Source of the DNA: Candidatus Saccharibacteria bacterium CG_4_10_14_0_2_um_filter_52_9
GTDB lineage: Bacteria; Actinomycetota; Acidimicrobiia; Acidimicrobiales; RAAP-2
Reading direction: 5' to 3'
Assembly (NCBI GenBank): GCA_903970515.1
Contig: CAJCJA010000034.1
Location: 95,554-159,553, forward strand
Length of the DNA: 64,000 nt
Under the pieces are notes generated by a model. The model did no database searches and was not told where the DNA came from. It was given only the letters and a program-made list of their open reading frames with translations. Below, piece by piece: positions 45,502 to 54,409 of the stretch; positions within the stretch are counted from its first letter, which is position 1; every line of letters begins with the position of its first letter. A program made the translations under genes and the position numbers.

Positions 45502-46965
45502 TCAGCGACGACGTCGCGTAAATCTCTTGGTCATCTCGGGATTCGCACGATACACGTCAACGTGCGTGACTTTTCGAAGGAACTCACGCATGGGCCAACG
45601 TTGTGAATCAATCACGCCAAGAGCACCTGCTTGCACCAACACGTTACCGATGGCGGCGGCTTCGACCGGTCCCGCGATGACATCGACGCCACACGCGTCA
45701 GCGGTGAGTTGACAAAGCAGTTGATTGTTCACGCCACCACCGACAATGTGCACCGCGTCAATGGCCCGACCCGAGAGTCGCTGCACGTCTTCGACGGCAT
45801 TGCGATACGCAAGGGCGAGGCTGTCGATGATGCAGCGCGTGAATTGTTCTGGCGTCTCGGGAACTGGTTCGTCGTTCGCGCGACAGAGTCGCGCGATGCG
45901 TGCTGGCATGTCACCCGGCGTGAGAAGGGTGTCGTCGTTGATGTCGATGACCGAGCGAAGCGGTTCTTCGCGCCCACTACGAACAACGAGTGCGGCGACG
46001 TCGATGGGGCCACTGCGAAGCTCCCAGGTGCGGATGGATTCTTGAAGCGTCCAAAGGCCCATGACGTTGTGCAAGAAGCGATACGTGCCCTCGATGCCGC
46101 GCTCATTGCTGAAACCGTCGAGGCGAGCCTCTTCGGAAAGGACGGGCGCCTCGAGTTCCATGCCCACGAGCGACCACGTGCCACACGAGATGAAGGCGAA
46201 GTTGGAGTCCGTCGCCGGCACCGCGACGACGGCGGACGCCGTGTCGTGACTCGCGACGTTGATGACTTTGATCGCATCACTCGATCCCACGCGATGTGCA
46301 ATTGGCAAGGAGACGACACCGAGGACGTCACCGGGTTCTGCCAAGGGCGCAAAGATCGATGACGTCAGGCCGGCCTTCTCGAAGAGCTCGTCGTCCCACT
46401 TGCCGTCACTCGTCATGAGCTGGGTGGTCGAGGCGTTCGTGAACTCCGTCGCCCTCTTCGAGGTCAAGAAGTAATTCATAAGATCGGGCAGCAAAAGCGC
46501 CACACTCGCCTCGGCGAGGTATCCGGCGCGCGAATCCGCCATGAGCTGAAACAGTGTGTTGAAAGGTTGGTGCGCGATACCGGTGCGTTGGAACAACTGG
46601 GCTCGACCAATGCGCTCGTCGGCGAGGGCAATGGACGTTTCGGTGCGAAGGTCGCGGTAACAAAACGGATTGGACAGCAATGATCCGTCACCTCGAAGTA
46701 GTCCGTAGTCCACGGCCCACGAGTCCACACCAATTGACGAGACGGGACCTTCACGCACCGCGCTCGCGAGCCCTTCGAGGATTCCTCGATACAACCCAAG
46801 GACGTCCCAGAAAAGATTGTCGCCGATCTGCACCGCACCATTGGCGAAGCGACCGGCTTGACTCAAGGTGAACGTCGACGGACCTACCGTGCCGGTATAG
46901 ATTCGCCCACTTGATGCGCCGAGATCGACCGCGACGACTCTCTCTACTCCCGACGCGCCTCCCAT
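45502..46965 (-). CDS. rhaB: L-rhamnulokinase
   Basis: FGGY-family kinase phosphorylating L-rhamnulose at C1. About 487 residues; ATP-site motifs are VVAVDLGASSGRIY (about 9-22), FISCGTWSLVGMELE (about 262-276) and VHIVGGGVNNQLLCQLTAD (about 395-413). SIGVDSWAVDYGLL contains the catalytic-region Asp typical of rhamnulokinases. I choose ATG 46965, four bases after the upstream stop; a TTG at 46989 would overlap that gene. Last gene of the catabolic operon. Confidence 0.9.
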   Translation of the reverse strand: MGGASGVERVVAVDLGASSGRIYTGTVGPSTFTLSQAGRFANGAVQIGDNLFWDVLGLYRGILEGLASAVREGPVSSIGVDSWAVDYGLLRGDGSLLSNPFCYRDLRTETSIALADERIGRAQLFQRTGIAHQPFNTLFQLMADSRAGYLAEASVALLLPDLMNYFLTSKRATEFTNASTTQLMTSDGKWDDELFEKAGLTSSIFAPLAEPGDVLGVVSLPIAHRVGSSDAIKVINVASHDTASAVVAVPATDSNFAFISCGTWSLVGMELEAPVLSEEARLDGFSNERGIEGTYRFLHNVMGLWTLQESIRTWELRSGPIDVAALVVRSGREEPLRSVIDINDDTLLTPGDMPARIARLCRANDEPVPETPEQFTRCIIDSLALAYRNAVEDVQRLSGRAIDAVHIVGGGVNNQLLCQLTADACGVDVIAGPVEAAAIGNVLVQAGALGVIDSQRWPMREFLRKVTHVDVYRANPEMTKRFTRRRR

Positions 46966-46969
46966 GACA

Positions 46970-48409
46970 TCACACGGTGACGAATTCAACGCCTACGAGT
47001 TCCGCCAGGATCTTCAAGTCGCCAATGCGGTGACCGGTACCGAGTGCCCAGTGGTGCGCCACCGCGGAGGCGGACCATTCGTCGCACCACTCACCCGGAT
47101 TGCGTCCGAAATCGACACGCGAGGTCGTGTTGCCGATCTGCAGCAGTGGACCCGGCACCACTTCGCCCTCTGACGCGACGAAACGAAAACGTCCGTCGCG
47201 CATTTGGGTGATACCGAATGCGGTGACGGGACCGTGGGCAACGTCGAACTCGACCGAGACGCCGCGTCCGCGCTTTCCGTGAAAGACTCCCAACCCTCGC
47301 AACAGCGGACGGCGCTGGCTGATGGCGAGGTGCGCGGGACCATCGTGCCCCATCTCAACCACGTTGTCGCGGAAGTTAAGCGCTTGGAGTTCGGTGAACG
47401 AGCCGCCGGCACCCATGCGATCCAGGATCAGCATGGCGAGCGATGTGCGTAGTTCGTACTCGCCGCACGCTGGTACGTGACTGGCGGTCAGCATCGACGC
47501 CCCCAGGATCATGCCCGCCGCGATGCGCTCGTGCAATTCGCCTTCGAGGCCTCGGTGATAGTAGGCCAGCGAATCGAGTTTGAAATCCTGGACCAAGGTT
47601 TCCAGACCCAAGGCGACGCGCACTCCCCATTCGAGTTCATCGGGCTCGACTGACTCGTCGAGTTCGAAGACATCTCGAACCAACTGACTGCGCTGTTCAA
47701 TATCGGTATCGGTCACCGCGGCGACGCGCACGCGCAGGTCGTCGTACTCGAGGACCTCGACGTGACCGCCGAGTTGCGCAGAGACGAGTGTCAAGTCCGT
47801 CGAGACGTCGAGCATGCCCGGATACAGGTGTCCCATCAAACCGTGACGACCAGTTCGCAGGACTCGACGCACGCCCGCGGCCTGAATCCAACGTTCGATC
47901 TTCTGCCATGCGCGTTCGTCGGCGAGGTAACCGGACACCGAGCGAAAACCAATGCCGCTTCGCTCAAACGCGTTCGCCACTTCAGGCAACGGACACGCCC
48001 CGCAGTACGCCAGCCACTGTCCCGTGTCGAAGGTGGCGTGGTCCATTGACTCGGTCGGCTGCAGGTTAAGGACGAGCACATCAGACTTCGCTCGCTGCGC
48101 GATTGGTAGGACCATCGACGCTGTCATGTAGGTCGTAAGGAACATGACAATAAGGTCGCAACCCGCTTCTCGAAGTTTCTCAGCCGCGACGTCTGCTTCC
48201 TGGGCGTCCGAAATGAAGCCCACGTCGACGATGTCCGCCTGGAAGCTCTTGATCCGCTCCGAGACAAAACTCGCCGATCGCTGCAATTGGGGCAACAGAT
48301 CAGGGAATTGCGGCCAGTACGCGCCAAGTCCCCCGGCGACCAGTCCAACCACCGGACGCGACGTCCTCGCGAGGCTGGACAACTGCACTTGCGACGTCGT
48401 CGTGCTCAT
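46970..48409 (-). CDS. L-fucose/L-arabinose isomerase-superfamily protein
   Basis: A 479-residue protein of the fucose/arabinose isomerase fold: N-terminal Rossmann-like domain (RPVVGLVAGGLGAYWPQFPD) and middle domain with a DVGFISDAQEADVAAEKL segment and the C-terminal metal-site region near EMGHDGPAHLAISQRRPLL. It is distinct from the rhamnose isomerase RhaI encoded two genes away, so this operon has two isomerases. The substrate may be another deoxyhexose or pentose (L-fucose, L-arabinose) or it may have lost catalysis; I cannot decide. ATG start overlaps the rhaEW stop by four bases. Confidence 0.75.
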   Translation of the reverse strand: MSTTTSQVQLSSLARTSRPVVGLVAGGLGAYWPQFPDLLPQLQRSASFVSERIKSFQADIVDVGFISDAQEADVAAEKLREAGCDLIVMFLTTYMTASMVLPIAQRAKSDVLVLNLQPTESMDHATFDTGQWLAYCGACPLPEVANAFERSGIGFRSVSGYLADERAWQKIERWIQAAGVRRVLRTGRHGLMGHLYPGMLDVSTDLTLVSAQLGGHVEVLEYDDLRVRVAAVTDTDIEQRSQLVRDVFELDESVEPDELEWGVRVALGLETLVQDFKLDSLAYYHRGLEGELHERIAAGMILGASMLTASHVPACGEYELRTSLAMLILDRMGAGGSFTELQALNFRDNVVEMGHDGPAHLAISQRRPLLRGLGVFHGKRGRGVSVEFDVAHGPVTAFGITQMRDGRFRFVASEGEVVPGPLLQIGNTTSRVDFGRNPGEWCDEWSASAVAHHWALGTGHRIGDLKILAELVGVEFVTV

Positions 48410-50463
48410 CGAAGGAATGCCGCCGCGACACCCGCATCGACCGCGATATGCAGACCCGTCGTGTGCACCAATTCGGGTCCGCAGAGCACGAAGACCGCGT
48501 TCGCCACGTGTTCGGGGAGCACTTCACGCTTCAAGAGTGTGCGCTGTGCGTAGAACTCGCCCAACTTGTCCTCCTCGACGCCGTAGACCGAGGCGCGTTG
48601 AGCACCCCATCCACCAGCAAAAATACCCGAACCGCGCACCACCCCGTCGGGGTTGATGCCATTGACTCGAATGCCGTATTGACCCAATTCTGCAGCCAGC
48701 AGTCGAACTTGGTGCGCCTGGTCGGCCTTCGCGGCGCCGTACGCCACGTTATTGGGGCCGGCGAACACCGCATTCTTGCTCGCTATATAAATAATGTCAC
48801 CGCCCATCGCTTGGGTCATCATGACGTTGGCGCTGGCTTGACTAACGAGAAACGATCCGCGCGCCATCACCGAATGCTGGCGATCCCAGTCTTCGAGCGT
48901 GGTGTCCTTCAAACTCTTCGAAATCGAGAGCCCGGCGTTGTTCACGACCAAATCGACGCCGCCAAAGGCGAGCACGCTCTCATTGATTGCCTTCAATACT
49001 TCTTCGGGCGAGGAGACGTCAACAGCGACCGCGACCGCCTTGTCACTGCCACCAAGCTCCTTCGCCACCAACTCGGCACTCTCAAAATTCCGGTCCGCAA
49101 CGACGACGCACGCGCCTTCGGCACTGAGTCTTCGAGCGGTCGCGGCACCGATACCCGAACCGCCACCCGTCACTACCGCGATACGGGTGGCGAGTGCCTT
49201 CGGAGGAGCCATGCGGCGAAGCTTCTGCTCCTCGAGTTCCCAATACTCGATGCGAAACTTCTCTTCCTCGGAGATAGGTGCGTACGTGGACACTGATTCG
49301 GCGCCGTACATCACGTTGATGGCGTTGATGTAGAACTCACTCGCCACGCGTGCCGTTTGCTTGTCGCGACCGAAGCTAAACATTCCTACGCCCGGCACCA
49401 GTATGACGGCGGGATCCGCGCCACGCATCGCGGGCGACCCAGGAGTGGCGTATCGCTCGTAGTACGCGGCGTAGTCGGTGCGATAGTGCTCATGCAGCTC
49501 GCGAATTCGACTCTCCAACTCATCGAGTGGTGTATCGCCGGGCAGGTCCACGACCATTGGACGTACCTTGGTGCGTAAGAAGTGGTCGGGACACGAGGTG
49601 CCTAGGGCCGCGAGTTCGCCGAGGCGTTCTCGACTCACGAAGTCGAGCACCACATCGGCGTCACTGAAATGGCCAACTTGGCGAGCGTCCGTACTCGCGA
49701 GACCTCGCAACAACGGGAAGAGTTCAGCGGCGCGCAGCCTGCGCGCGACAGCTTCGAGTGGCTTGTTCGCCACCACCACCGCTCCGAAGGGATCCTTGCG
49801 GCCGTTCATCTTCAAGAACTCCTCAGCGGTGCGAATGATCTGCAGCGATCGACTCTCGCATTCGTCACTCGTCGTACCCCACGCGGTGATGCCGTGTCCT
49901 CCAAGAATGCAACCAATGGCTTGAGGATTGGCCTGTTGGATTGCCGCGATGTCGAGACCCAACTGGAATCCTGGTCGCCGCCATGGCACCCAGACGACGC
50001 TGTCCCCAAAGCATTGTTGCGTGAGTGCTTCGCCGTCCGCTGCCGTCGCGAGGGCGATGCCCGCGTCGGGGTGCAAATGATCGACATTGGCGCAGTCGAC
50101 CAAGCCGTGCATCGCGGTGTCGATGGAAGGTGCGGCGCCCCCTCGTCCGTGCATGCAGAAGTCGAACGCAGCGACCATTTCGTCTTCGCGCTCCGGCCCC
50201 GGATACACCCCCACCAACGCGCGCAATCGATCGAGTCGTAGCACGGCAAGTCCCGACTCACTCAAGGTGCCAAGGTCACCGCCGGAACCCTTCACCCACA
50301 TAACGTCCACGTCCCCGCCGGTCACCGGATCGGGAATCACTGCTTTCGTCGAGGTGTTCCCTCCGGCGTAATTCGTGTTGCGAGGGTCCGATCCCAGGCG
50401 GTGCGATCGCTCTAGGAGTTCCGATACTGCTCGAAGCGGGTCGGTTGGGGACAAGCGAATCAC
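48406..50463 (-). CDS. rhaEW: Bifunctional L-rhamnulose-1-phosphate aldolase/L-lactaldehyde dehydrogenase
   Basis: Fusion of two rhamnose-pathway enzymes. Residues 1 to about 400 form a class II aldolase domain with zinc ligands expected in GGNTSTKA and the NVDHLHPDAGIALATAADGE His pair (about 130-150). Residues about 425-685 are a short-chain dehydrogenase: TGGGSGIGAATARRL, NNAGLSISK and the catalytic YGAAKADQAHQVRLL. Known fusions of this type split rhamnulose-1-phosphate to DHAP and L-lactaldehyde and oxidise the latter to L-lactate. 685 residues fits. GTG start overlaps the rhaI stop (GTGA) and its stop overlaps the next gene. Confidence 0.93.
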   Translation of the reverse strand: MIRLSPTDPLRAVSELLERSHRLGSDPRNTNYAGGNTSTKAVIPDPVTGGDVDVMWVKGSGGDLGTLSESGLAVLRLDRLRALVGVYPGPEREDEMVAAFDFCMHGRGGAAPSIDTAMHGLVDCANVDHLHPDAGIALATAADGEALTQQCFGDSVVWVPWRRPGFQLGLDIAAIQQANPQAIGCILGGHGITAWGTTSDECESRSLQIIRTAEEFLKMNGRKDPFGAVVVANKPLEAVARRLRAAELFPLLRGLASTDARQVGHFSDADVVLDFVSRERLGELAALGTSCPDHFLRTKVRPMVVDLPGDTPLDELESRIRELHEHYRTDYAAYYERYATPGSPAMRGADPAVILVPGVGMFSFGRDKQTARVASEFYINAINVMYGAESVSTYAPISEEEKFRIEYWELEEQKLRRMAPPKALATRIAVVTGGGSGIGAATARRLSAEGACVVVADRNFESAELVAKELGGSDKAVAVAVDVSSPEEVLKAINESVLAFGGVDLVVNNAGLSISKSLKDTTLEDWDRQHSVMARGSFLVSQASANVMMTQAMGGDIIYIASKNAVFAGPNNVAYGAAKADQAHQVRLLAAELGQYGIRVNGINPDGVVRGSGIFAGGWGAQRASVYGVEEDKLGEFYAQRTLLKREVLPEHVANAVFVLCGPELVHTTGLHIAVDAGVAAAFLR

Positions 50464-51626
50464 GCACCCCAGCCCGCGGCCGTACCGGTCGCGCGCTCTT
50501 CGATGATTTTCTCCGCGTAGCCCGATCGTCGATACGCACTCAGGGGATCAGGGTCCAGACCCATGTCTTCGCGAAGCTCCGCCAACAAAGGTCGGACGTC
50601 GGTGTTGAACGCGTCGATCAAGATCCCATTCGCCTCGAGGACATCACCGTCCGTCTGCGCCTTGGTGAGTGCCGAACGGTCGACGAAGAGCGCCTTGGCG
50701 GTCGCTTCTTGTACGTTCATCACCGAGCGGATCTCCGCGGGGATCTTCGCCTCGAGATTGTGACACTGGTCGAGCATGAACGCCACACTCGACTCGGTGC
50801 GATGCGCCCCGACGGCCACGATCTCATTCATGATGCGAAACAGTTGATAGGGATCGGCGGCACCGACGATGAGGTCATCGTCTGCGTAGAAGCGACTGTT
50901 GAAGTGAAAGCCGCCGAGTCGCTTCACGCGAAGAAGGTTCGCCACGATGAATTCGATATTCGTGCCCGGTGCGTGATGCCCGGTGTCGACGAGAACCTGC
51001 GCGCGTTCGCCGAGCGCCAGGCAGTGAAGCAGCGACGTGCCCCAGTCGGGTACGTCCATAGTGTAAAAACTCGGTTCGAAGAATTTGTACTCCAGCAACA
51101 TGCGCATGTTCGAGGGCATGGCTTGATAGGTCTCGTGCAGCGCCTCGGCGAGGCGCTCCTGACGCGCTTGGATGTCGTCTTGACCTGGGTAATTCGTGCC
51201 GTCAGAGAACCAGAGGGAAAGAATCGTCGATCCCGTTTGGACGCCGATTTCGACGCACTCGAGCAAGTGGTCGGTCGCCTTTCGCCGAATGGCGGGATCC
51301 GCGTTGCAGACGCTTCCCAGTCGATAGTCGTCCTCTTGAAAGACGTTCGGATTGATCGCGCCGATTGAGACGCCCAAGCTCTGGGCGTAGCTCTGAAGGG
51401 CCGCGTAATCATCGACACGGTCCCAAGGTATGTGGATCGCAACGCTCGGCGCGACGCCGGTGAACTTGTTCACTTGTGCGGCGTCCTGCAATTTTTCTTC
51501 GGGCGAACGGGCGACACCTTTTTGAGCGAAGACCTTGAAACGGGTTCCGGAATTGCCGTAGGCCCACGAAGGTGTCTCGATCATCAATTGGCGAAGTTCC
51601 GCTTTGACGTCAGCTGGACTGTTCAT
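50460..51626 (-). CDS. rhaI: L-rhamnose isomerase (RhaI type)
   Basis: Interconverts L-rhamnose and L-rhamnulose in a TIM barrel with divalent metal. About 388 residues of the Pseudomonas stutzeri-like RhaI branch rather than E. coli RhaA. Metal and active-site segments are SLWFSDGTNYPGQDD, LLEYKFFEPSFY (Glu ligand), VLVDTGHHAPGTNIEFIVA (Asp, His) and GGFHFNSRFYADDDLIVG. GGAGG lies ahead of the ATG at 51626; an ATG three codons earlier overlaps that ribosome binding site and is less likely. Confidence 0.92.
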   Translation of the reverse strand: MNSPADVKAELRQLMIETPSWAYGNSGTRFKVFAQKGVARSPEEKLQDAAQVNKFTGVAPSVAIHIPWDRVDDYAALQSYAQSLGVSIGAINPNVFQEDDYRLGSVCNADPAIRRKATDHLLECVEIGVQTGSTILSLWFSDGTNYPGQDDIQARQERLAEALHETYQAMPSNMRMLLEYKFFEPSFYTMDVPDWGTSLLHCLALGERAQVLVDTGHHAPGTNIEFIVANLLRVKRLGGFHFNSRFYADDDLIVGAADPYQLFRIMNEIVAVGAHRTESSVAFMLDQCHNLEAKIPAEIRSVMNVQEATAKALFVDRSALTKAQTDGDVLEANGILIDAFNTDVRPLLAELREDMGLDPDPLSAYRRSGYAEKIIEERATGTAAGWGA

Positions 51627-51668
51627 AGTTTCCATTCCTCCTCGGGCTACGACCCTCGAAACGAACCT

Positions 51669-51989
51669 CTAATCGAGGTGAAAAATTTCTTGTATTGGTG
51701 AAATGCTGGTGTCGGGCGCTGAGCCGGCGAGCTCAACGAAGAAGTCACCCATCTCACTCTGCCAGCGCTCGTTTACTTCGGTCACTGCCATTTTCGCCTG
51801 AGCCGCGTCAAAGTCGTCGGTCTCGAGATAACCAATGAGTGTGCCGTCGGGCTGAAGGAAGAGCGAGTAGTTGTTCCATCCGGTGTCATGCAAGGCTTGA
51901 CGCATCTCGGGCCAAACGTTCGCGTGGCGTTCAACGTACTCGTCAATCCGGTCCGGACGAACGCTCAGCTGAAAGCAAATTCTCTGCAC
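51669..51989 (-). CDS. rhaM: L-rhamnose mutarotase
   Basis: Interconverts alpha and beta anomers of L-rhamnose, helping uptake or isomerisation. The 106-residue protein matches the family: MQRICFQLSVRPDRIDEYVE, HANVWPEMRQALHDTGWNNY with the catalytic His near residue 22, YLETDDFDAAQ and a C-terminal EIFHLD. I choose the GTG at 51989, seven bases after GAGGG; a TTG start 18 bases earlier is weaker. It lies between rhaS and rhaI. Confidence 0.9.
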   Translation of the reverse strand: MQRICFQLSVRPDRIDEYVERHANVWPEMRQALHDTGWNNYSLFLQPDGTLIGYLETDDFDAAQAKMAVTEVNERWQSEMGDFFVELAGSAPDTSISPIQEIFHLD

Positions 51990-52081
51990 TCGACATCCCT
52001 CTAACAAAACTAGGTACAGCGCTTCGGGGCGTCCCGTGATGGCGACGCCCCGAAGCCTTTCGGTTGGGAAGTCCGAACTTC

Positions 52082-53158
52082 TTAGAAGTTAAAGTCCTTC
52101 ACGTTTGCTGCCGTGAATACAAACGGAGCGCCGAGAGTAACGAAGTTCGAAGGGTCACCCGAGCCAGCGATGGCCTTCGTGATCGTCCATGACTTCGCCT
52201 CAACCAACTGGGTTCCCTTGGCAGGAATCGTGAAGGTCGCGCCAACCTTGTTGGCAACTACGCCCGAGTGGATCTCCATGGCGGCCCATCCGGCCAACGA
52301 ACCAAGGTCGAAGGGGTTCCACAATTCGAACGCCTTGACGTTGTCGTCACCGGTGTAGGTGGCCATTTGTGACGGCAACCCAAGACCAGTGAGGATGAGG
52401 TTCGAGTACGTCGACTCGTGCGTCGAAAGGTACTGAGCAGCGGTTGAGATACCAACGGTCGTTGGCGAAATGATGCCCGCCAGGTTCGGGTACTGGGTCA
52501 ACAGACCTTGCAGCACCGTCAACGACACTGTTGGGTCGTCGTTACCGTAGACCGTCGCCACCAACGTCATGTTCGGGTACTTGGTCAACTCTTGCTTCAT
52601 GTAACCGATCCACGCGTTCTGGTTGGTCGCCGTAGCGGCAGCAGAAAGAATGGCGATTTGACCGGTGTCGTGAATCTCACCAGCGAGCAAGTCGACTTCA
52701 GACGCACCGATTTGCTGTGTGTTGGCCTGGTTAATGAACAGGTTGCCCGCGCAGTAGTTGTCCGAGTCAAATCCGATGATGGTGATCTTTGCTCGACGAG
52801 CCTTTTCAAGCTCCGGGCAAAGGGCCTTCGGGTCGTTGGCGGCAATGACGATAGCGCTCGCCTTCGCTGCGATCGCAGCCTGGATTGCTGGCTCCTGGGC
52901 AGCAGCGGTGTCAACCGTGCCACTGTCCACGACGCCCCTCCAACCCTCGGTCTTCAACGCAGCCTTTACACCATTGTCCGCAATGACTTCGTACGGGTTT
53001 GTCGTGTCCTTAGGAATGATGTACACCAATCCCTTGGACGCAATCGTCTTTGTTGCCGCACCCGATGGAACCGCGCCGAGACCGGCGATCATTCCCACGA
53101 CTGACAGAGCAATCAAAGTTTTCTTTGAAGCGAGATGCTTCAATGACTTCAACTTCAT
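52082..53158 (-). CDS. rhaS: Rhamnose ABC transporter substrate-binding protein
   Basis: Periplasmic-binding-protein I type sugar receptor delivered to the RhaPQT transporter. The 358-residue precursor has a basic N-terminus and signal peptide (KTLIALSVVGMIAGLGAVPSGAAT, cleavage near residue 36), then two Rossmann-like lobes: YIIPKDTTNPYEVIADNGVK, AIVIAANDPKALCPELEKAR, IIGFDSDNY. No lipobox is evident, so it may be secreted or held otherwise. GAGGGGAAC precedes the ATG; the upstream gap holds a palindrome that likely controls extra rhaS expression. Confidence 0.88.
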   Translation of the reverse strand: MKLKSLKHLASKKTLIALSVVGMIAGLGAVPSGAATKTIASKGLVYIIPKDTTNPYEVIADNGVKAALKTEGWRGVVDSGTVDTAAAQEPAIQAAIAAKASAIVIAANDPKALCPELEKARRAKITIIGFDSDNYCAGNLFINQANTQQIGASEVDLLAGEIHDTGQIAILSAAATATNQNAWIGYMKQELTKYPNMTLVATVYGNDDPTVSLTVLQGLLTQYPNLAGIISPTTVGISTAAQYLSTHESTYSNLILTGLGLPSQMATYTGDDNVKAFELWNPFDLGSLAGWAAMEIHSGVVANKVGATFTIPAKGTQLVEAKSWTITKAIAGSGDPSNFVTLGAPFVFTAANVKDFNF

Positions 53159-53249
53159 GTTCCCCCTCATTTGAAATTCGTTAGTTAGTTTGAACTGCGC
53201 AGCAATACGAAAGCGTCGAACGACGAGTGCGAATGCCAGGGCAAAAGTA

Positions 53250-53262
53250 TCACAATTTGTGA
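53250..53262. promoter_or_regulatory. Candidate DeoR-type operator upstream of rhaS
   Basis: TCACAA-T-TTGTGA, a perfect odd-centred palindrome in the 153-base gap between rhaQ and rhaS. Its half-site recurs twice in the promoter of the DeoR-type regulator gene at 60996-61023, which supports a shared regulator for both. Confidence 0.6.
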
Positions 53263-53311
53263 ATCATTACTACTCAAAATGTTAGTGCTAGACGTGATGC
53301 TTAATTCCTGA

Positions 53312-54409
53312 TCAAAGGTCAGAAATCGCAGCAGCATTCTCGTTGAGCGACTGACTCCTCGGCCATTTCGAACCTATCCGCTTGCGTACGGCCCGGTAAC
53401 CGCGACCGGCGTTCGGCAGAATCACGCTCGCCAGGAGCAGCACGCCAAAGACGATGCTCTGCTCCTGGGACGACACGTTGTTATTCGACAAAATCTGATC
53501 GAAGATACCAACCACGATGACCGACAAGAAGACGCCCAGCATCGTGCCTCGTCCACCAAAAATTGAAATGCCGCCAAACAAGACGATCGCCACGACGTTC
53601 AACTCGAGACCTGTGCCGGCGTCATATCGAGCGGTATTCGTTTCATAGGTGTACAACAGGCCCACGAAGGCGCACACGATGCCCGAGATTAGATAGAGAT
53701 TGAATTTGATGCGCTTGACTCGAATCCCGGAGAAGAACGCAGCCTCCTCTTGAAGTCCGATTGCGAAAATGGATCGTCCCGTCGACGTGAAGTGAAGGAC
53801 AGCGCCGTATATCAACGCGAGGACGACGAAAATTCCGAACGCCCAGGCAAAAGGTGTCCCGGGTATCGCGTTGGTCCCCGCGTCGGTCCAGGGCCCGCCA
53901 AATCCACTTACCTCGTTCGTTCCCAAAATGACCTCGGCGAGACCGCGAAACATCGTGAGGGTGCCAATGGTCACGGCGATGGACGGCAATCCCAATTGCG
54001 TCACGAGAAATCCATTGAGTGCCCCTCCGACGGCTCCAACACAAAGGGTCAGGAACATGGCGAGGAAAACCTCCACGTGGTGTTCGAAGAGATAGCCAAA
54101 ACTTGAGCAGGCAAGTCCCAGCATCGCGGCGACCGAGAGATCGATTTCTCCGGTGGTGATGATCAGCATCTCAGGCAACGCCATGATGGCGATCAACCCG
54201 AAGTTGATTCCCGCGAAGAAGATCGTGTTACGCGAAAAGAAGTCCGGCGACGATGTGCCTCCGTACACGAGATCAAAAACGAAGAAGAGAACAAGAGCGC
54301 TTTCCCATCGGAAAAGTGAACGGCCACTGAATGACCAGTGCTGTTTTTCTGCCGACAAGAGCGTTTCGTCGGGCGACGTTGTCGAAGTGTTATTTCCCAC
54401 GAGCGGCAC
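53312..54409 (-). CDS. rhaQ: Rhamnose ABC transporter permease (RhaQ-like)
   Basis: Integral membrane subunit of a CUT2-type monosaccharide transporter. The 365-residue protein has about eight to ten membrane helices with the family segments ITTGEIDLSVAAMLGLACSS (near 85), LVTQLGLPSIAVTIGTLTMF and VAIVLFGGISIFGGRGTMLG (the cytoplasmic EAA-like loop). Its first codons overlap the rhaP end by 20 bases (GTG at 54409). With rhaP it forms the heterodimeric channel. Confidence 0.88.
   Translation of the reverse strand: MPLVGNNTSTTSPDETLLSAEKQHWSFSGRSLFRWESALVLFFVFDLVYGGTSSPDFFSRNTIFFAGINFGLIAIMALPEMLIITTGEIDLSVAAMLGLACSSFGYLFEHHVEVFLAMFLTLCVGAVGGALNGFLVTQLGLPSIAVTIGTLTMFRGLAEVILGTNEVSGFGGPWTDAGTNAIPGTPFAWAFGIFVVLALIYGAVLHFTSTGRSIFAIGLQEEAAFFSGIRVKRIKFNLYLISGIVCAFVGLLYTYETNTARYDAGTGLELNVVAIVLFGGISIFGGRGTMLGVFLSVIVVGIFDQILSNNNVSSQEQSIVFGVLLLASVILPNAGRGYRAVRKRIGSKWPRSQSLNENAAAISDL

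Noticed and set aside
44115..52007. Reading the region as a sulfoquinovose degradation (sulfoglycolysis) operon because of the SqdB gene
   Set aside because: SqdB is biosynthetic; the adjacent enzymes are clear rhamnose types (RhaI, RhaM, rhamnulokinase, RhaEW), and no sulfolactaldehyde or sulfonate-export genes are seen.
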